From: Gammaproteobacteria bacterium
GTDB lineage: Bacteria; Pseudomonadota; Gammaproteobacteria; RBG-16-57-12
Direction of reading: 5' to 3'
Length of the DNA: 62,811 nucleotides
Assembly: GCA_021647245.1 (NCBI GenBank)
Contig: JAKIVC010000013.1
Coordinates: 1 to 62,811, forward strand
Below the pieces are notes generated by a model. That model had not been told where the DNA came from and made no database searches. It worked only from the letters and a program-made list of their open reading frames with translations. The translations under genes and the position numbers were made by a program. Of this stretch, positions 18,654 through 27,741 are shown piece by piece (the stretch's first letter is position 1; every line of letters begins with the position of its first letter).

Positions 18654-20372
18654 ATGGGCAGTGAACAGATAAGACTCAGCGGACTGGCTCGTCGATTGGT
18701 AATGGACGGTTTCATCGATGAAGCCGTCGCGAAAAAAGCACAACACGATGCGCAGGAAGCAAAGCGGACGCTGGTAAACCATCTTGCCGTGGAAGAGATC
18801 GTCTCCAGCCTGAACTTAGCCCAGCTGGCATCGAATGAATTTGGCATGCCGCTACTGGATATCAATGAGGTTGATATCAATATTGATATCATCAAGCTGG
18901 TTGACCCCAAGTTAATTAGCCAACACCGCGGCCTGCCCATTAGCAAGCGTGGTAATTATCTCTTTGTTGCGGTCTCCGACCCCACCGACACCCAGGCGAT
19001 CGATGAGATAAAATTCAATACCGGACTGGCCATTGAATCGATCTTGGTTGAAGATGACAAATTGCAGCAACGCATCGATGAGATGCTCGAAGCCTCTGAC
19101 ACCTCGCTGGCCGATTTCGGTGATAGCGATCTGGATAATCTCGACATCAGCTCTGGCAATGAAGAGCCTGATACCAGTACCGATGTCGATATTGATGACG
19201 CCCCGGTGGTGCGTTTTGTCCATAAAGTACTGCTTGATGCCATCAACAGAGAAGCTTCTGATATTCACTTTGAACCCTATGAGAAACAGTTTCGTGTTCG
19301 TCTACGCATCGACGGCATGCTGCATGAGCTGGCTCAACCCCCCATCGCCCTGGCGGGACGGGTATCGGCTCGCATAAAAGTCATGGCATCACTGGATGTC
19401 TCCGAGCGGCGCATTCCTCAAGATGGCCGCATTAAAATGAAGCTTTCCAAAAAACGTGCGATCGACTTTCGTGTTAACACCTGCCCAACACTGTTTGGCG
19501 AAAAAATTGTCATGCGAATTCTCGATCCGAGCAGTGCCAGCCTCGGCATCGATGCCCTCGGCTACGAACCGGAGCAGAAACAGCTCTACCTAAATGCGCT
19601 GGCCAAGCCCTATGGGATGATTCTGGTCACCGGCCCCACCGGCAGCGGTAAAACGGTCTCTCTCTACACCGGCCTCAATATTTTAAACACCGAGGATCGC
19701 AATATTTCCACCGCTGAAGACCCGGCTGAAATTAACCTCTATGGCATCAACCAGGTTAATGTGCATGAAAAAGTGGGGCTCACCTTCTCGGTAGCACTCA
19801 GAGCATTTCTACGCCAGGATCCCGATGTGATCATGGTGGGTGAGATACGTGACCTTGAAACCGCCGGAATCGCTATCAAAGCGGCTCAAACCGGTCACCT
19901 GGTGCTCTCCACTCTGCATACCAATGATGCCCCGCAAACACTCTCCCGCATGATGAATATGGGCATCGCACCCTTCAATATTGCCTCTGCGGTCACGCTT
20001 ATTATTGCCCAGCGTCTGGCTCGGCGTATTTGCGAAAAATGCAAACAACCGGCTGACATTCCTTCCGAAACGCTACTCGCTGAAGGCTTTACAACTGAGC
20101 AGGTAAGCAAAGTACAAACCAAAGAGATTACCCTTTATAAGCAGGTGGGCTGTGATCACTGCAGTGACGGCTATAAAGGGCGTGTGGGCATCTACCAGGT
20201 CATGCCTATTTCAGATCAGATAGGCCGCATCATAATGGAAGGGGGAAACGCCATCCAAATTGCTGACCAGGCCAGGGCCGAGAAGATCCCCGATCTCAGA
20301 GAGTCCGGCCTGAAAAAAGTTTTACAGGGTAAAACCAGCCTTGAAGAAATCAACCGTGTAACCAAGGACTAA
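18654..20372 (+). CDS. pilB: type IV pilus extension ATPase PilB
   Basis: The hexameric cytoplasmic ATPase that powers pilus assembly. It has 572 residues: an N-terminal MshEN/GspE_N region (about 1-150), an acidic linker (SDLDNLDISSGNEEPD), then the secretion-ATPase core with Walker A GPTGSGKT (327-334), an Asp box, Walker B VIMVGEIRDLETA, and a tetracysteine zinc site C460-x2-C463 and C500-x2-C503. It starts 5 bp upstream of pilC's ribosome site region and is co-transcribed with pilC and pilD. Upstream are 167 bp without a gene. Confidence 0.97.
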   Translation: MGSEQIRLSGLARRLVMDGFIDEAVAKKAQHDAQEAKRTLVNHLAVEEIVSSLNLAQLASNEFGMPLLDINEVDINIDIIKLVDPKLISQHRGLPISKRGNYLFVAVSDPTDTQAIDEIKFNTGLAIESILVEDDKLQQRIDEMLEASDTSLADFGDSDLDNLDISSGNEEPDTSTDVDIDDAPVVRFVHKVLLDAINREASDIHFEPYEKQFRVRLRIDGMLHELAQPPIALAGRVSARIKVMASLDVSERRIPQDGRIKMKLSKKRAIDFRVNTCPTLFGEKIVMRILDPSSASLGIDALGYEPEQKQLYLNALAKPYGMILVTGPTGSGKTVSLYTGLNILNTEDRNISTAEDPAEINLYGINQVNVHEKVGLTFSVALRAFLRQDPDVIMVGEIRDLETAGIAIKAAQTGHLVLSTLHTNDAPQTLSRMMNMGIAPFNIASAVTLIIAQRLARRICEKCKQPADIPSETLLAEGFTTEQVSKVQTKEITLYKQVGCDHCSDGYKGRVGIYQVMPISDQIGRIIMEGGNAIQIADQARAEKIPDLRESGLKKVLQGKTSLEEINRVTKD

Positions 20373-20377
20373 TCATC

Positions 20378-21607
20378 ATGGCCAAAGATGCTAAAAAACC
20401 ATCGGGATCTTTTACCTGGGAAGGCATTAACAAAAATGGCCACCCCGTTAAAGGGATAATGGACGGCGCATCCATTGCACTGATTAAAGCGGAGCTTCGC
20501 CGCCAGGGGATAAAACCCACCAAGGTAAAAAAGAAGCCAAAACCTCTCTTTGGCGGCGCTGGGGGAAAGAGAAAAATAACCACCAAAGATATCACCATCT
20601 TTGCCCGACAACTGGCCACCATGATGTCTGCCGGTGTGCCGCTGGTACAGTCATTCGAAATTGTTGCCAAGGGACATGACAACCCCACCATGCAAGCACT
20701 GCTGCTGGTGGTGAAAAGTGATATTGAAGGGGGCTTATCCTTGGGCGAGGCGCTAGCGAAACACCCCAAACAGTTTGACACGCTATTTTGCAATCTGGTG
20801 GCGGCGGGCGAGCAGGCGGGTATTCTTGAAGGCTTGCTACACCGACTCGCCACCTACATGGAAAAAAGTGAGGCGATCAAGTCAAAAGTAAAAAGCGCCA
20901 TGTTCTATCCCATCGCAGTGATAGTCATCGCCTTTGTAGTTACCGCGATTCTACTGATTTTTGTGGTACCCCAGTTCCAGTCAATGTTTGAAAACTTTGG
21001 GGGCGAACTCCCGGCATTGACCCAGTTTGTAGTAGACCTCTCCGAAATTCTTCAGGAGACGTGGTATCTTGTCTTTGGCGTCATCGTGGTCATTGCCATT
21101 ATCTTAAAAAAACTAAAAGCCAGCTCCAAACAGTTTAATCGCTTGCTCGATCGGATTGTTCTGAAGCTCCCTATCATCGGCACCATTTTGGAGAAATCGA
21201 TCATTGCACGTTTTGCCCGTACCCTCTCAACCATGTTTGCAGCCGGTGTGCCGCTGGTAGAGGCGATGGATACCGTATCCGGCACTGTTGGCAACAGCCT
21301 TTATGGAGAAGCGATTGCGGTGATGCGTGATGAGGTCGCCACTGGCCAACAGCTGACCATTTGTATGCGACAGGCCGAGCTTTTCCCCAATATGGTGTTG
21401 CAGATGGTCTCCATTGGCGAAGAGACCGGCGCGTTAGATGGCATGCTGGAGAAGATTGCCGATTTCTATGAAGCAGAAGTTGATGATGCGGTTGATGGCC
21501 TCACCAGCCTACTGGAGCCGCTCATCATGGCTTTTCTCGGCATCATCATTGGTGGATTGGTTATCGCCATGTACCTGCCTATTTTCAAAATGGGTTCCGT
21601 TGTCTAA
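20378..21607 (+). CDS. pilC: type IV pilus inner-membrane platform protein PilC
   Basis: The polytopic platform protein that couples PilB and PilT to pilin insertion and extraction. It has 409 residues: a basic N-terminal segment (KKPKPLFGGAGGKRK), then two homologous T2SSF domains (about 70-200 and 275-400), each beginning with FARTLSTM/FARQLATM-AGVPLV. Each is followed by hydrophobic helices (about 170-190, 215-245 and 375-400). The length is normal. pilB ends 5 bp before it and pilD starts 2 bp after it. Confidence 0.97.
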   Translation: MAKDAKKPSGSFTWEGINKNGHPVKGIMDGASIALIKAELRRQGIKPTKVKKKPKPLFGGAGGKRKITTKDITIFARQLATMMSAGVPLVQSFEIVAKGHDNPTMQALLLVVKSDIEGGLSLGEALAKHPKQFDTLFCNLVAAGEQAGILEGLLHRLATYMEKSEAIKSKVKSAMFYPIAVIVIAFVVTAILLIFVVPQFQSMFENFGGELPALTQFVVDLSEILQETWYLVFGVIVVIAIILKKLKASSKQFNRLLDRIVLKLPIIGTILEKSIIARFARTLSTMFAAGVPLVEAMDTVSGTVGNSLYGEAIAVMRDEVATGQQLTICMRQAELFPNMVLQMVSIGEETGALDGMLEKIADFYEAEVDDAVDGLTSLLEPLIMAFLGIIIGGLVIAMYLPIFKMGSVV

Positions 21608-21609
21608 CG

Positions 21610-22488
21610 ATGAATTTTTTGATAGAGCAACTACAGCAAAGCCCCGGCCTTTTTACCGCGCTGAGTGCCGTGTTAGGGCTATTGGTGGGTAGCTTTTTAA
21701 ATGTAGTTATCCACCGCCTGCCCAAAATAATGGAGATCGAGTGGCGCAGCCAATGCCTCACACTGCTAGAACCCGATACAGAGCAGAAAGCCGCTACACC
21801 ATTCAACCTCGCCACTCCAGCATCACGCTGCCCACACTGCAATCACAAGATTCGCCCGTGGGAGAATATCCCGCTAATCAGCTATCTGCTACTGCGTGGC
21901 AAGTGCAGCTCGTGCCAAAATCCAATATCCATTCGCTACCCGACCGTTGAGTTGGTCTGCGCTATCATGACCGCTATCGTTGCATGGCATTTTGGTGCAG
22001 GCTGGCAAGCACTTGCAGCAATGATTTTCAGCTGGTCTTTAATTGCCCTGACCATGATCGATTTTGACCATCAGCTGCTACCCGACAACATCACCCTGCC
22101 ACTGCTCTGGCTTGGGCTGCTCATTAGCCTAGGTGGGGTATTTGTCGATAGCCACGCCAGCCTAATCGGTGCTGCCGCCGGCTATCTGGTTCTCTGGTCA
22201 GTCTACTGGCTCTTCAAGCTACTCACCGGAAAAGAGGGAATGGGCTACGGCGACTTCAAGTTGTTGGCCGTGCTGGGTGCCTGGATGGGCTGGCAACTAC
22301 TGCCGGTGATTATTCTACTCTCCAGTATTGTGGGTGCTGTCGTTGGCATTACGCTGATCCTCGCCCGTGGCCGGGATCGCAATATCCCCATTCCATTTGG
22401 CCCATACCTAGCTGCGGCTGGCTGGATAACGCTTATCTGGGGAGCTGAAATCAACCAGGCTTACCTGGAGTTTGCAGGGCTAGCCTAG
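21610..22488 (+). CDS. pilD: prepilin peptidase / N-methyltransferase PilD
   Basis: A bifunctional aspartic protease and N-methyltransferase of the inner membrane that processes PilA and the minor pilins. Its 292 residues contain two zinc-binding CxxC pairs (C74/C77 and C99/C102) in the cytoplasmic loop, typical of the methylating form. The two catalytic aspartates lie in MIDFDHQLLPD and GYGDFKLLA. About seven or eight membrane helices follow. It lies directly after pilC. Confidence 0.96.
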   Translation: MNFLIEQLQQSPGLFTALSAVLGLLVGSFLNVVIHRLPKIMEIEWRSQCLTLLEPDTEQKAATPFNLATPASRCPHCNHKIRPWENIPLISYLLLRGKCSSCQNPISIRYPTVELVCAIMTAIVAWHFGAGWQALAAMIFSWSLIALTMIDFDHQLLPDNITLPLLWLGLLISLGGVFVDSHASLIGAAAGYLVLWSVYWLFKLLTGKEGMGYGDFKLLAVLGAWMGWQLLPVIILLSSIVGAVVGITLILARGRDRNIPIPFGPYLAAAGWITLIWGAEINQAYLEFAGLA

Positions 22489-22507
22489 CCTGCAAAATAT
22501 AAATCGT

Positions 22508-23134
22508 ATGCTAAAAATAGGCTTAACCGGTGGTATTGGCTCAGGGAAAACCACGGTAACAAAACACTTCTCCTCACTGGGCATACCCATTATTGATGCC
22601 GATCTCATTGCGCGGGAGATCACTGCCCCCGGGCAACCTGCACTGCAAGAAATAAGCACGCTGTTTGGTAAGCAGGTAGTCGACAACCGTGGCCAGCTGA
22701 AGCGCCGAGAGCTGCGTGAGATCATCTTCTCCAGCCCGGAAAAACGTAAGCAACTGGAGGCCATTTTGCACCCGCTCATTCGACAGCGAATGCTGGAGAG
22801 GAGCAATAGCGTATGCCGCAATGTACCCTACTGCATTTTGAGCATCCCACTACTACTAGAGAGCAACTGGAAAAACAGGCTGGATCGGATTTTAGTGGTT
22901 GATACTCCAGAACAGCAACAACTGCAACGCACAATGCAGAGAGACCATATTGATGAAAAATCAGCCAGCGCCATTCTTGATTCACAAGTCAATCGGCAAG
23001 AGCGCCTACAAGCTGCCGACGACACCATTGAGAACAGTGGCAGCATCAATGATCTGCAAGAAAAAATACAACAACTGCACCTGAAATACTTGAAACTGGC
23101 TGACAAGCATTTGTCAGAAGCTCCAAAGTGTTAG
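22508..23134 (+). CDS. coaE: dephospho-CoA kinase
   Basis: Catalyses the final ATP-dependent step of coenzyme A synthesis. Its 208 residues begin MLKIGLTGGIGSGKTTV, holding the P-loop, followed by DADLIAREI and a lid with HPLIRQRM. Length and motifs are standard. It follows pilD by 19 bp, as in Pseudomonas and many relatives. Confidence 0.96.
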   Translation: MLKIGLTGGIGSGKTTVTKHFSSLGIPIIDADLIAREITAPGQPALQEISTLFGKQVVDNRGQLKRRELREIIFSSPEKRKQLEAILHPLIRQRMLERSNSVCRNVPYCILSIPLLLESNWKNRLDRILVVDTPEQQQLQRTMQRDHIDEKSASAILDSQVNRQERLQAADDTIENSGSINDLQEKIQQLHLKYLKLADKHLSEAPKC

Positions 23135-23170
23135 ACAATCGCACAAATCGCTTCACCATCGGATATATTT

Positions 23171-23938
23171 GTGCAAAAAATGGTCTACTACGAACAACCT
23201 CTCAATGAACGAGTGCGCACTTTGTTGCGCCTGGAGTTACTCTTTCAGCAAAGTGATCACTTTCTTGCAGGCCAGACCTGCTGGGATAGCCGCGGTGCTC
23301 TCAGCGCGCTGATCGATATTCTCGAGGTACTTAACCGTGCAGATTTGAAAACTGAATATATTAAAGAGATGGAGCGCCAAAGCAACGCCTTGGCTCAGCT
23401 AAAAGAGCGACCAGAAGTCGACAAAAAACAATTGGATACCATTCTCCAGCAGCTAGAGCGCTACTCCGATCAGCTCATTGGCATCAGCGGCGTACTGGGG
23501 CAGGCGTTACGTCAAAATGAGCTGATCAACAATATCAAGCAGCGTTCAGCTATTGCGGGGGGCACCTGTGACTTTGACTTGCCGATGCTCCATTTCTGGC
23601 TGGAACAATCGGTTGAAAACCGCCAATACGACCTTAAATTATGGCATCAACTGCTACGCCCGGTACGCCACGCCAATGATCTGCTCATCAAGCTTATCCG
23701 TGAAAGCTCGTCGCCGCAGCAAAAATTTGCTGATAATGGCTTTTTCCAACAGACACTGGATAGCAGCCACCACTACCAAATGATTAGAATTGGTGTCAGT
23801 GCAGAAGATAATACCTTTCCTGAGGTGAGTGGTGGCCGCCACCGTTTTACGGTTCGTTTTATGGAGGCATCGATCACCTCGCGCCCTCAACAGGCAAACA
23901 AACCCGTTAATTTTCAACTTACACTGAGCGGATTATGA
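23171..23938 (+). CDS. zapD: cell division protein ZapD
   Basis: ZapD cross-links FtsZ filaments at the division ring. The 255-residue product begins [22 protein letters not shown] and contains [13 protein letters not shown]-like C-terminal strands typical of the family ([12 protein letters not shown] here). The GTG at 23171 is preferred because the resulting N-terminus has the same spacing to the PLNE motif as E. coli ZapD; an ATG three codons later is the alternative. Its end overlaps yacG by four bases. Confidence 0.93.
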   Translation: MQKMVYYEQPLNERVRTLLRLELLFQQSDHFLAGQTCWDSRGALSALIDILEVLNRADLKTEYIKEMERQSNALAQLKERPEVDKKQLDTILQQLERYSDQLIGISGVLGQALRQNELINNIKQRSAIAGGTCDFDLPMLHFWLEQSVENRQYDLKLWHQLLRPVRHANDLLIKLIRESSSPQQKFADNGFFQQTLDSSHHYQMIRIGVSAEDNTFPEVSGGRHRFTVRFMEASITSRPQQANKPVNFQLTLSGL

Positions 23939-24117
23939 ACATCATCAAAGTAAAATGCCCCACCTGTCAAAAGAGTGTCAAATGGGAAGCTGAGTCTCGC
24001 TGGCGTCCCTTTTGTAGCGAGCGCTGCAAACTAATTGACCTGGGTGAGTGGGCAAGCGAAGGACACCGAATCAAGGGTGAACCGACCCCTGTCAACCCAC
24101 TGGATAGTGAGTCGTAA
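23935..24117 (+). CDS. yacG: DNA gyrase inhibitor YacG (zinc finger)
   Basis: A 60-residue zinc protein. Cysteines C8-x2-C11 and C27-x3-C31 (CPTCQK and CSERCK) form the family's zinc finger, followed by [11 protein letters not shown]. coli YacG binds GyrB and blocks DNA binding by gyrase. The ATGA overlap with zapD indicates coupling. Confidence 0.95.
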   Translation: MNIIKVKCPTCQKSVKWEAESRWRPFCSERCKLIDLGEWASEGHRIKGEPTPVNPLDSES

Positions 24118-25095
24118 TCACACACCCCATAAAGCACTAATTGCCGCAATCCCCTGTCCACCACATCGATGCGCTTTACCTTCTAGGGAAGTATCCATAC
24201 CACCCAGTGCGTAGACGGGCAGTGGTACCTGCGCAACCAGTGCTGCAAACTGGCGCCAACCAAGTGGCTCCGCATCTGGGTGGGTTGCGGTTTTCAGTAC
24301 GGGTGAAAGCAGCGCAAAATCCGCACCCATTTTCACCGCATGCTGAAGTTGGCCCAGCGTGTGGCAGGAGACTCCCAATAGTTTATCTGCCGCAATTGGC
24401 CGCTCACTGAACCCACGACTATGGTGGCTGGAGAGTTGAATCCCATCCGCCTCCGGCAACGCTGCCATCAGTGAAGGGACTCCATTCAACAACACTTTTG
24501 CACCCGCGTGATGACACCGCGAAAGCACACGTTTGGCCAAAGAGAGAAACGCCTCGTCACTCAATGTTTTTGTGCGCAACTGAACCAGTGTAACCCCTCG
24601 TTGCAGCGATTTTTCAAGCCTTTGCATAAACAACTCAGGATCATCCGCCGGTCTACCGGTAATTAGGTAGCGTGAAGGGAGTCGTATTGCGCTGATAATT
24701 GCCCGGTTAGCCTCTGGGAAGGTGAACATATCCAGCTGATCCACGCTGACCCAGGCAACCGCCTGACCCTCACGTCCATACGGCACGCCGGCATAGGCGG
24801 TCACCCGCCAAACATCTAATACGACAGAGTACTCTGGGTACTCAAATGGGATGGTGATGAGGGGCACCGCCTGCCCCACCTCTATCGACAGCTCCTCATG
24901 CAGCTCCCGGCAGAGCGCCTGCTTTACGCTCTCATTTAGCTCAAGCTTGCCTCCCGGAAACTCCCAACACCCTCCTTGGGGTTGATGTGCAAGGCGTTGA
25001 GCTATCAGTATTTCGCCTTTATCATTACTGACAACACCCACCGCCACATGAATGTGCTTTTTCCTTCTACTTTGCTCAGGTTCTGTATTCTGCAT
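24118..25095 (-). CDS. Nudix hydrolase fused to ThiE/TenI-like domain
   Basis: The two-domain MutT-type protein found next to argJ and secA in pseudomonads. Residues 12-135 form a Nudix domain with the box GGKLELNES...RELHEEL, expected to hydrolyse oxidised nucleotides such as 8-oxo-dGTP. Residues 140-325 resemble thiamine-phosphate synthase/TenI. In that half QLRTK is kept, but the usual ND metal pair reads NG and the GVHLGQ-type strand reads GIQLSS, so thiamine-phosphate synthase activity is doubtful. It has 325 residues. The start lies within the last 20 bp of argJ, so translation is probably coupled. Confidence 0.9.
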   Translation of the reverse strand: MQNTEPEQSRRKKHIHVAVGVVSNDKGEILIAQRLAHQPQGGCWEFPGGKLELNESVKQALCRELHEELSIEVGQAVPLITIPFEYPEYSVVLDVWRVTAYAGVPYGREGQAVAWVSVDQLDMFTFPEANRAIISAIRLPSRYLITGRPADDPELFMQRLEKSLQRGVTLVQLRTKTLSDEAFLSLAKRVLSRCHHAGAKVLLNGVPSLMAALPEADGIQLSSHHSRGFSERPIAADKLLGVSCHTLGQLQHAVKMGADFALLSPVLKTATHPDAEPLGWRQFAALVAQVPLPVYALGGMDTSLEGKAHRCGGQGIAAISALWGV

Positions 25096-26296
25096 TTATT
25101 TTCACATAGTCGTAGCTAAAATCACAGGTCCAGACAGTGCAATTCACAGCACCCCGTGCCAGCTTAATGGTGATGGTAATCTCATCTGCTTTCATCACCT
25201 GCTGTCCAAGCGCTTCACGGTACGACTCGGCCCTGCCCCCACCCTTCACGATGCAAAGATCACCAAGATAGATCTCGACTCTCTCCAAAACCAACGCCTC
25301 AACACCCGCTCGACCTACGGCAGCCAAGATACGCCCCCAGTTAGGATCACTAGCAAAAAAAGCGGTTTTAACCAGCGGTGAGTGCGCCACCGTATAGGCG
25401 ACCGCCTGCGCTTCCGCATCGCTTGCCGCCTCGAGTACATCAACGGTAATTAACTTGGTCGCCCCCTCGCCATCACGGACAATTTTTTGCGCCAAGGTCT
25501 CAAACACCGCACTCAAAGCTGAAAGCAGTGTTTTATATCGAGGATCATTTTCGTCACTCAATTCAGGAAGAGTGCTGCTACCCGTAGCGATCAATAGGCA
25601 TGCATCATTGGTAGAGGTATCTCCATCGACAGTAATTCGATTGAATGAACGATCAAGCAGCTGTTTCAGGCATTGGGCCAACAGCGGCGGGGCAATCGCC
25701 GCATCAGTGGCAATATAGGCCAACATAGTGGCCATGTCCGGGCGGATCATACCCGAGCCTTTTGATACTCCAGTAATGGTTACCGCATGCCCATCAACTT
25801 CAACTTCAAAAGAGGCCCCTTTGGCCACCGTATCGGTTGTCAGAATACCCCAGGCGGCCTCTTTCCAGCCCTGCTCATCAAGTTTTGCAACCGCCTCAGG
25901 CAGCACCGCTTCAATCTTTTCGACCGGCAGCGCCTCACCAATCACCCCGGTTGAAAACGGTAAAACCTGATTATCCCGACAGCCGGCAACTTGAGCCAAC
26001 GAGTGGCAACTTTGCTGTGCGGCCTGCAAGCCCGCATTACCGGTGCCCGCATTGGCGTTTCCGGTATTAATCAACAGATAACGGGGAGCCCCCGCATTCA
26101 GGTGCTGCTTAGCGATAACGACTGGCGCCGCACAAAAGGCATTCTGTGTAAAAGCCGCCGCACAGCGTGTCGATTCGGCTAGTTCAATCAAAACTACATC
26201 ATCTCGACCCGGCTTTTTAATCCCCGCACTCACTGAGGCTAAACGCACGCCAGCAATGGGTAACATAGTGGGTAATTCTGTGCTGCCAACCGCCAT
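25076..26296 (-). CDS. argJ: bifunctional ornithine acetyltransferase / N-acetylglutamate synthase
   Basis: ArgJ transfers the acetyl group from N-acetylornithine to glutamate and can also use acetyl-CoA, running the cyclic arginine pathway. The 406-residue protein carries the autocleavage site at KGSGMIRPDMATMLAYIATDA, where the Thr after the Ala-Met stretch becomes the N-terminal nucleophile, and the TVDGDTSTNDA motif. The ATG at 26296 has AAGGAG six bases upstream and is preferred to an ATG eight codons earlier. A miniature inverted-repeat element sits 40 bp upstream, so it may have replaced or altered the promoter. Confidence 0.94.
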   Translation of the reverse strand: MAVGSTELPTMLPIAGVRLASVSAGIKKPGRDDVVLIELAESTRCAAAFTQNAFCAAPVVIAKQHLNAGAPRYLLINTGNANAGTGNAGLQAAQQSCHSLAQVAGCRDNQVLPFSTGVIGEALPVEKIEAVLPEAVAKLDEQGWKEAAWGILTTDTVAKGASFEVEVDGHAVTITGVSKGSGMIRPDMATMLAYIATDAAIAPPLLAQCLKQLLDRSFNRITVDGDTSTNDACLLIATGSSTLPELSDENDPRYKTLLSALSAVFETLAQKIVRDGEGATKLITVDVLEAASDAEAQAVAYTVAHSPLVKTAFFASDPNWGRILAAVGRAGVEALVLERVEIYLGDLCIVKGGGRAESYREALGQQVMKADEITITIKLARGAVNCTVWTCDFSYDYVKINAEYRT

Positions 26297-26609
26297 TGTC
26301 AACTCCTTAAAAACGCCCATTAAATTATCGTTAAGCTAGGAGGCTGTCGGGCTGAGGGTGAACCTACTGTGGAAAAGCCATTCCGGCCCATTTCTTCGAT
26401 CCTTTTCGTTGAATATGCCCAACACTCGCCTCAAACAATCAAAAAAATGGACTCAAAATGGCTTTCCCTCGCTACGATCACCTCAGTCCGACAGCCTCCT
26501 AACCCTGAACAGGTCATGAATATTTTATGCTCAGCATAAAGCAGCCGTGGCTTGATCAGCGTCTCCTTCAACAACAACAAATGATACACTGAATGGAGAA
26601 CTCTTATCC
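26297..26609. other. divergent intergenic region with a MITE
   Basis: These 313 bp between argJ (leftward) and the histidine kinase (rightward) contain the inverted-repeat element 26337-26501 and then about 108 bp before the kinase ATG. The ribosome site GGAG lies at about 26594-26597. No convincing -35/-10 pair or sigma-54 site is visible. Confidence 0.6.
26337..26501. mobile_element. MITE-like element with 22-bp terminal inverted repeats
   Basis: The left end TAGGAGGCTGTCGGGCTGAGG and the right end (reverse complement TAGGAGGCTGTCGGACTGAGG) differ at one base. The arms stay related inwards: GGAAAAGCCATT...CCATTTCTTCGAT on the left faces AATGGCTTTCCC with similar flanks on the right, so the whole 165 bp can fold into a long imperfect hairpin. 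It has no coding capacity. Both ends include TA, consistent with a TA or YTAR target as used by Tc1/mariner-like or IS5-like transposases. The flanks (CTAG and CTAA) are not an exact duplication. Confidence 0.85.
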
Positions 26610-27740
26610 ATGCCAGAAGCGAGCAATATGAGAAAACATCTCCATTCACTCACTTACCTTTTTTTTGATTTTTCACCAAAAGTGCAGTGGGGTATCATCA
26701 TACTTCTACTGACCAGCATCGCCATTGCGCATAACAGCATGCAGATTCCTGACATGTCACTGCTGATGGTGGTCACCCAAAAGCTGTTCTTCATTCCGGT
26801 TATTCTTGCCGGCTTTATCTCCGGCGTACTGGGCGGAACCCTGGTGGCCATCGTAGCCGCCGTACTCTACCCCCACTACCTGCTGCCACACCTGCATACA
26901 GAGTATATGTTCAGCATCCCCGTCGTCAGTGATATGGTGCTGCTGGTGGTGGTTGGCCTCACAACCGGCTGGCTGAGTGATCGAATCAAAGATGAGTTGG
27001 AACGTCACCGCCGCACAGCACAACAGCGTGACCAAGCCCTACAAGAGCTAACTCTAAGCTATGAGCGCGCCCGGCGCGCCGAACAACTTGCTGCACTCGG
27101 GCAGATGGCAGCCGGCATTGCCCATGAAGTACGCAACCCCCTTACCAGTATGCAGGGTGCGGTTGACCTGCTTAAACGCAGCATTTCCAGCAACCCGGAA
27201 AGAGCCACCACTCTGCTTAGCCGGCTCGAGAAAGAGATTACTCGCCTGGATGATATTACCCAGCATGTACTGCAATATGCCCGCCCACCCAAGGCCTCTC
27301 TCGAACCCATCAACCCCCTCGATTTATGCAATGATGTGTTGGAGACCGCCAAGCCACAGGCCAAAAGCCAAGGTCTCTCACTCAAGTTTACCCAGGCGCA
27401 CTCAGCCAATACAAAAATTCACGGTGATCGAGATCAACTACAACGGGTCATACTCAATCTAGTTCTCAACGCCTTACAGTTCTCGGATCCGCACACCACA
27501 GTTAGCATGAACTCATCACTGGATGAAAATAATTGGCACCTTATCATCAGCAACCATGGGCCTGCCATTAGTGAAGATGACCGAAGGCATATCTTCGAAC
27601 CCTTTTTCACCACCCGCGCTGAAGGCACGGGCCTTGGCTTGGCAATTGGTGCGAGAATTGTCGAGTCACATAATGGTACACTCGTCTGCCAGAGCAACGA
27701 TGGGGTAACCCGCTTCATATTAACCATCCCAAAGGCATAA
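26610..27740 (+). CDS. membrane sensor histidine kinase (NtrB/ZraS class)
   Basis: A 376-residue kinase. About four hydrophobic helices lie between residues 25 and 125 (for example IIILLLTSIAIA and VILAGFISGVLGGTLVAIV), with almost no periplasmic domain. A short coiled-coil follows, then the phosphoacceptor GIAHEVRNPLTS (His172) and an ATPase domain with NLVLNALQFSD, NHGPAIS and GTGLGLAI. Sensing is probably within or at the membrane. It ends one base before the response regulator. I cannot assign it to a named system. The pair interrupts the secA-argJ neighbourhood, which is contiguous in related genomes. Confidence 0.88.
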   Translation: MPEASNMRKHLHSLTYLFFDFSPKVQWGIIILLLTSIAIAHNSMQIPDMSLLMVVTQKLFFIPVILAGFISGVLGGTLVAIVAAVLYPHYLLPHLHTEYMFSIPVVSDMVLLVVVGLTTGWLSDRIKDELERHRRTAQQRDQALQELTLSYERARRAEQLAALGQMAAGIAHEVRNPLTSMQGAVDLLKRSISSNPERATTLLSRLEKEITRLDDITQHVLQYARPPKASLEPINPLDLCNDVLETAKPQAKSQGLSLKFTQAHSANTKIHGDRDQLQRVILNLVLNALQFSDPHTTVSMNSSLDENNWHLIISNHGPAISEDDRRHIFEPFFTTRAEGTGLGLAIGARIVESHNGTLVCQSNDGVTRFILTIPKA

Positions 27741-27741
27741 C

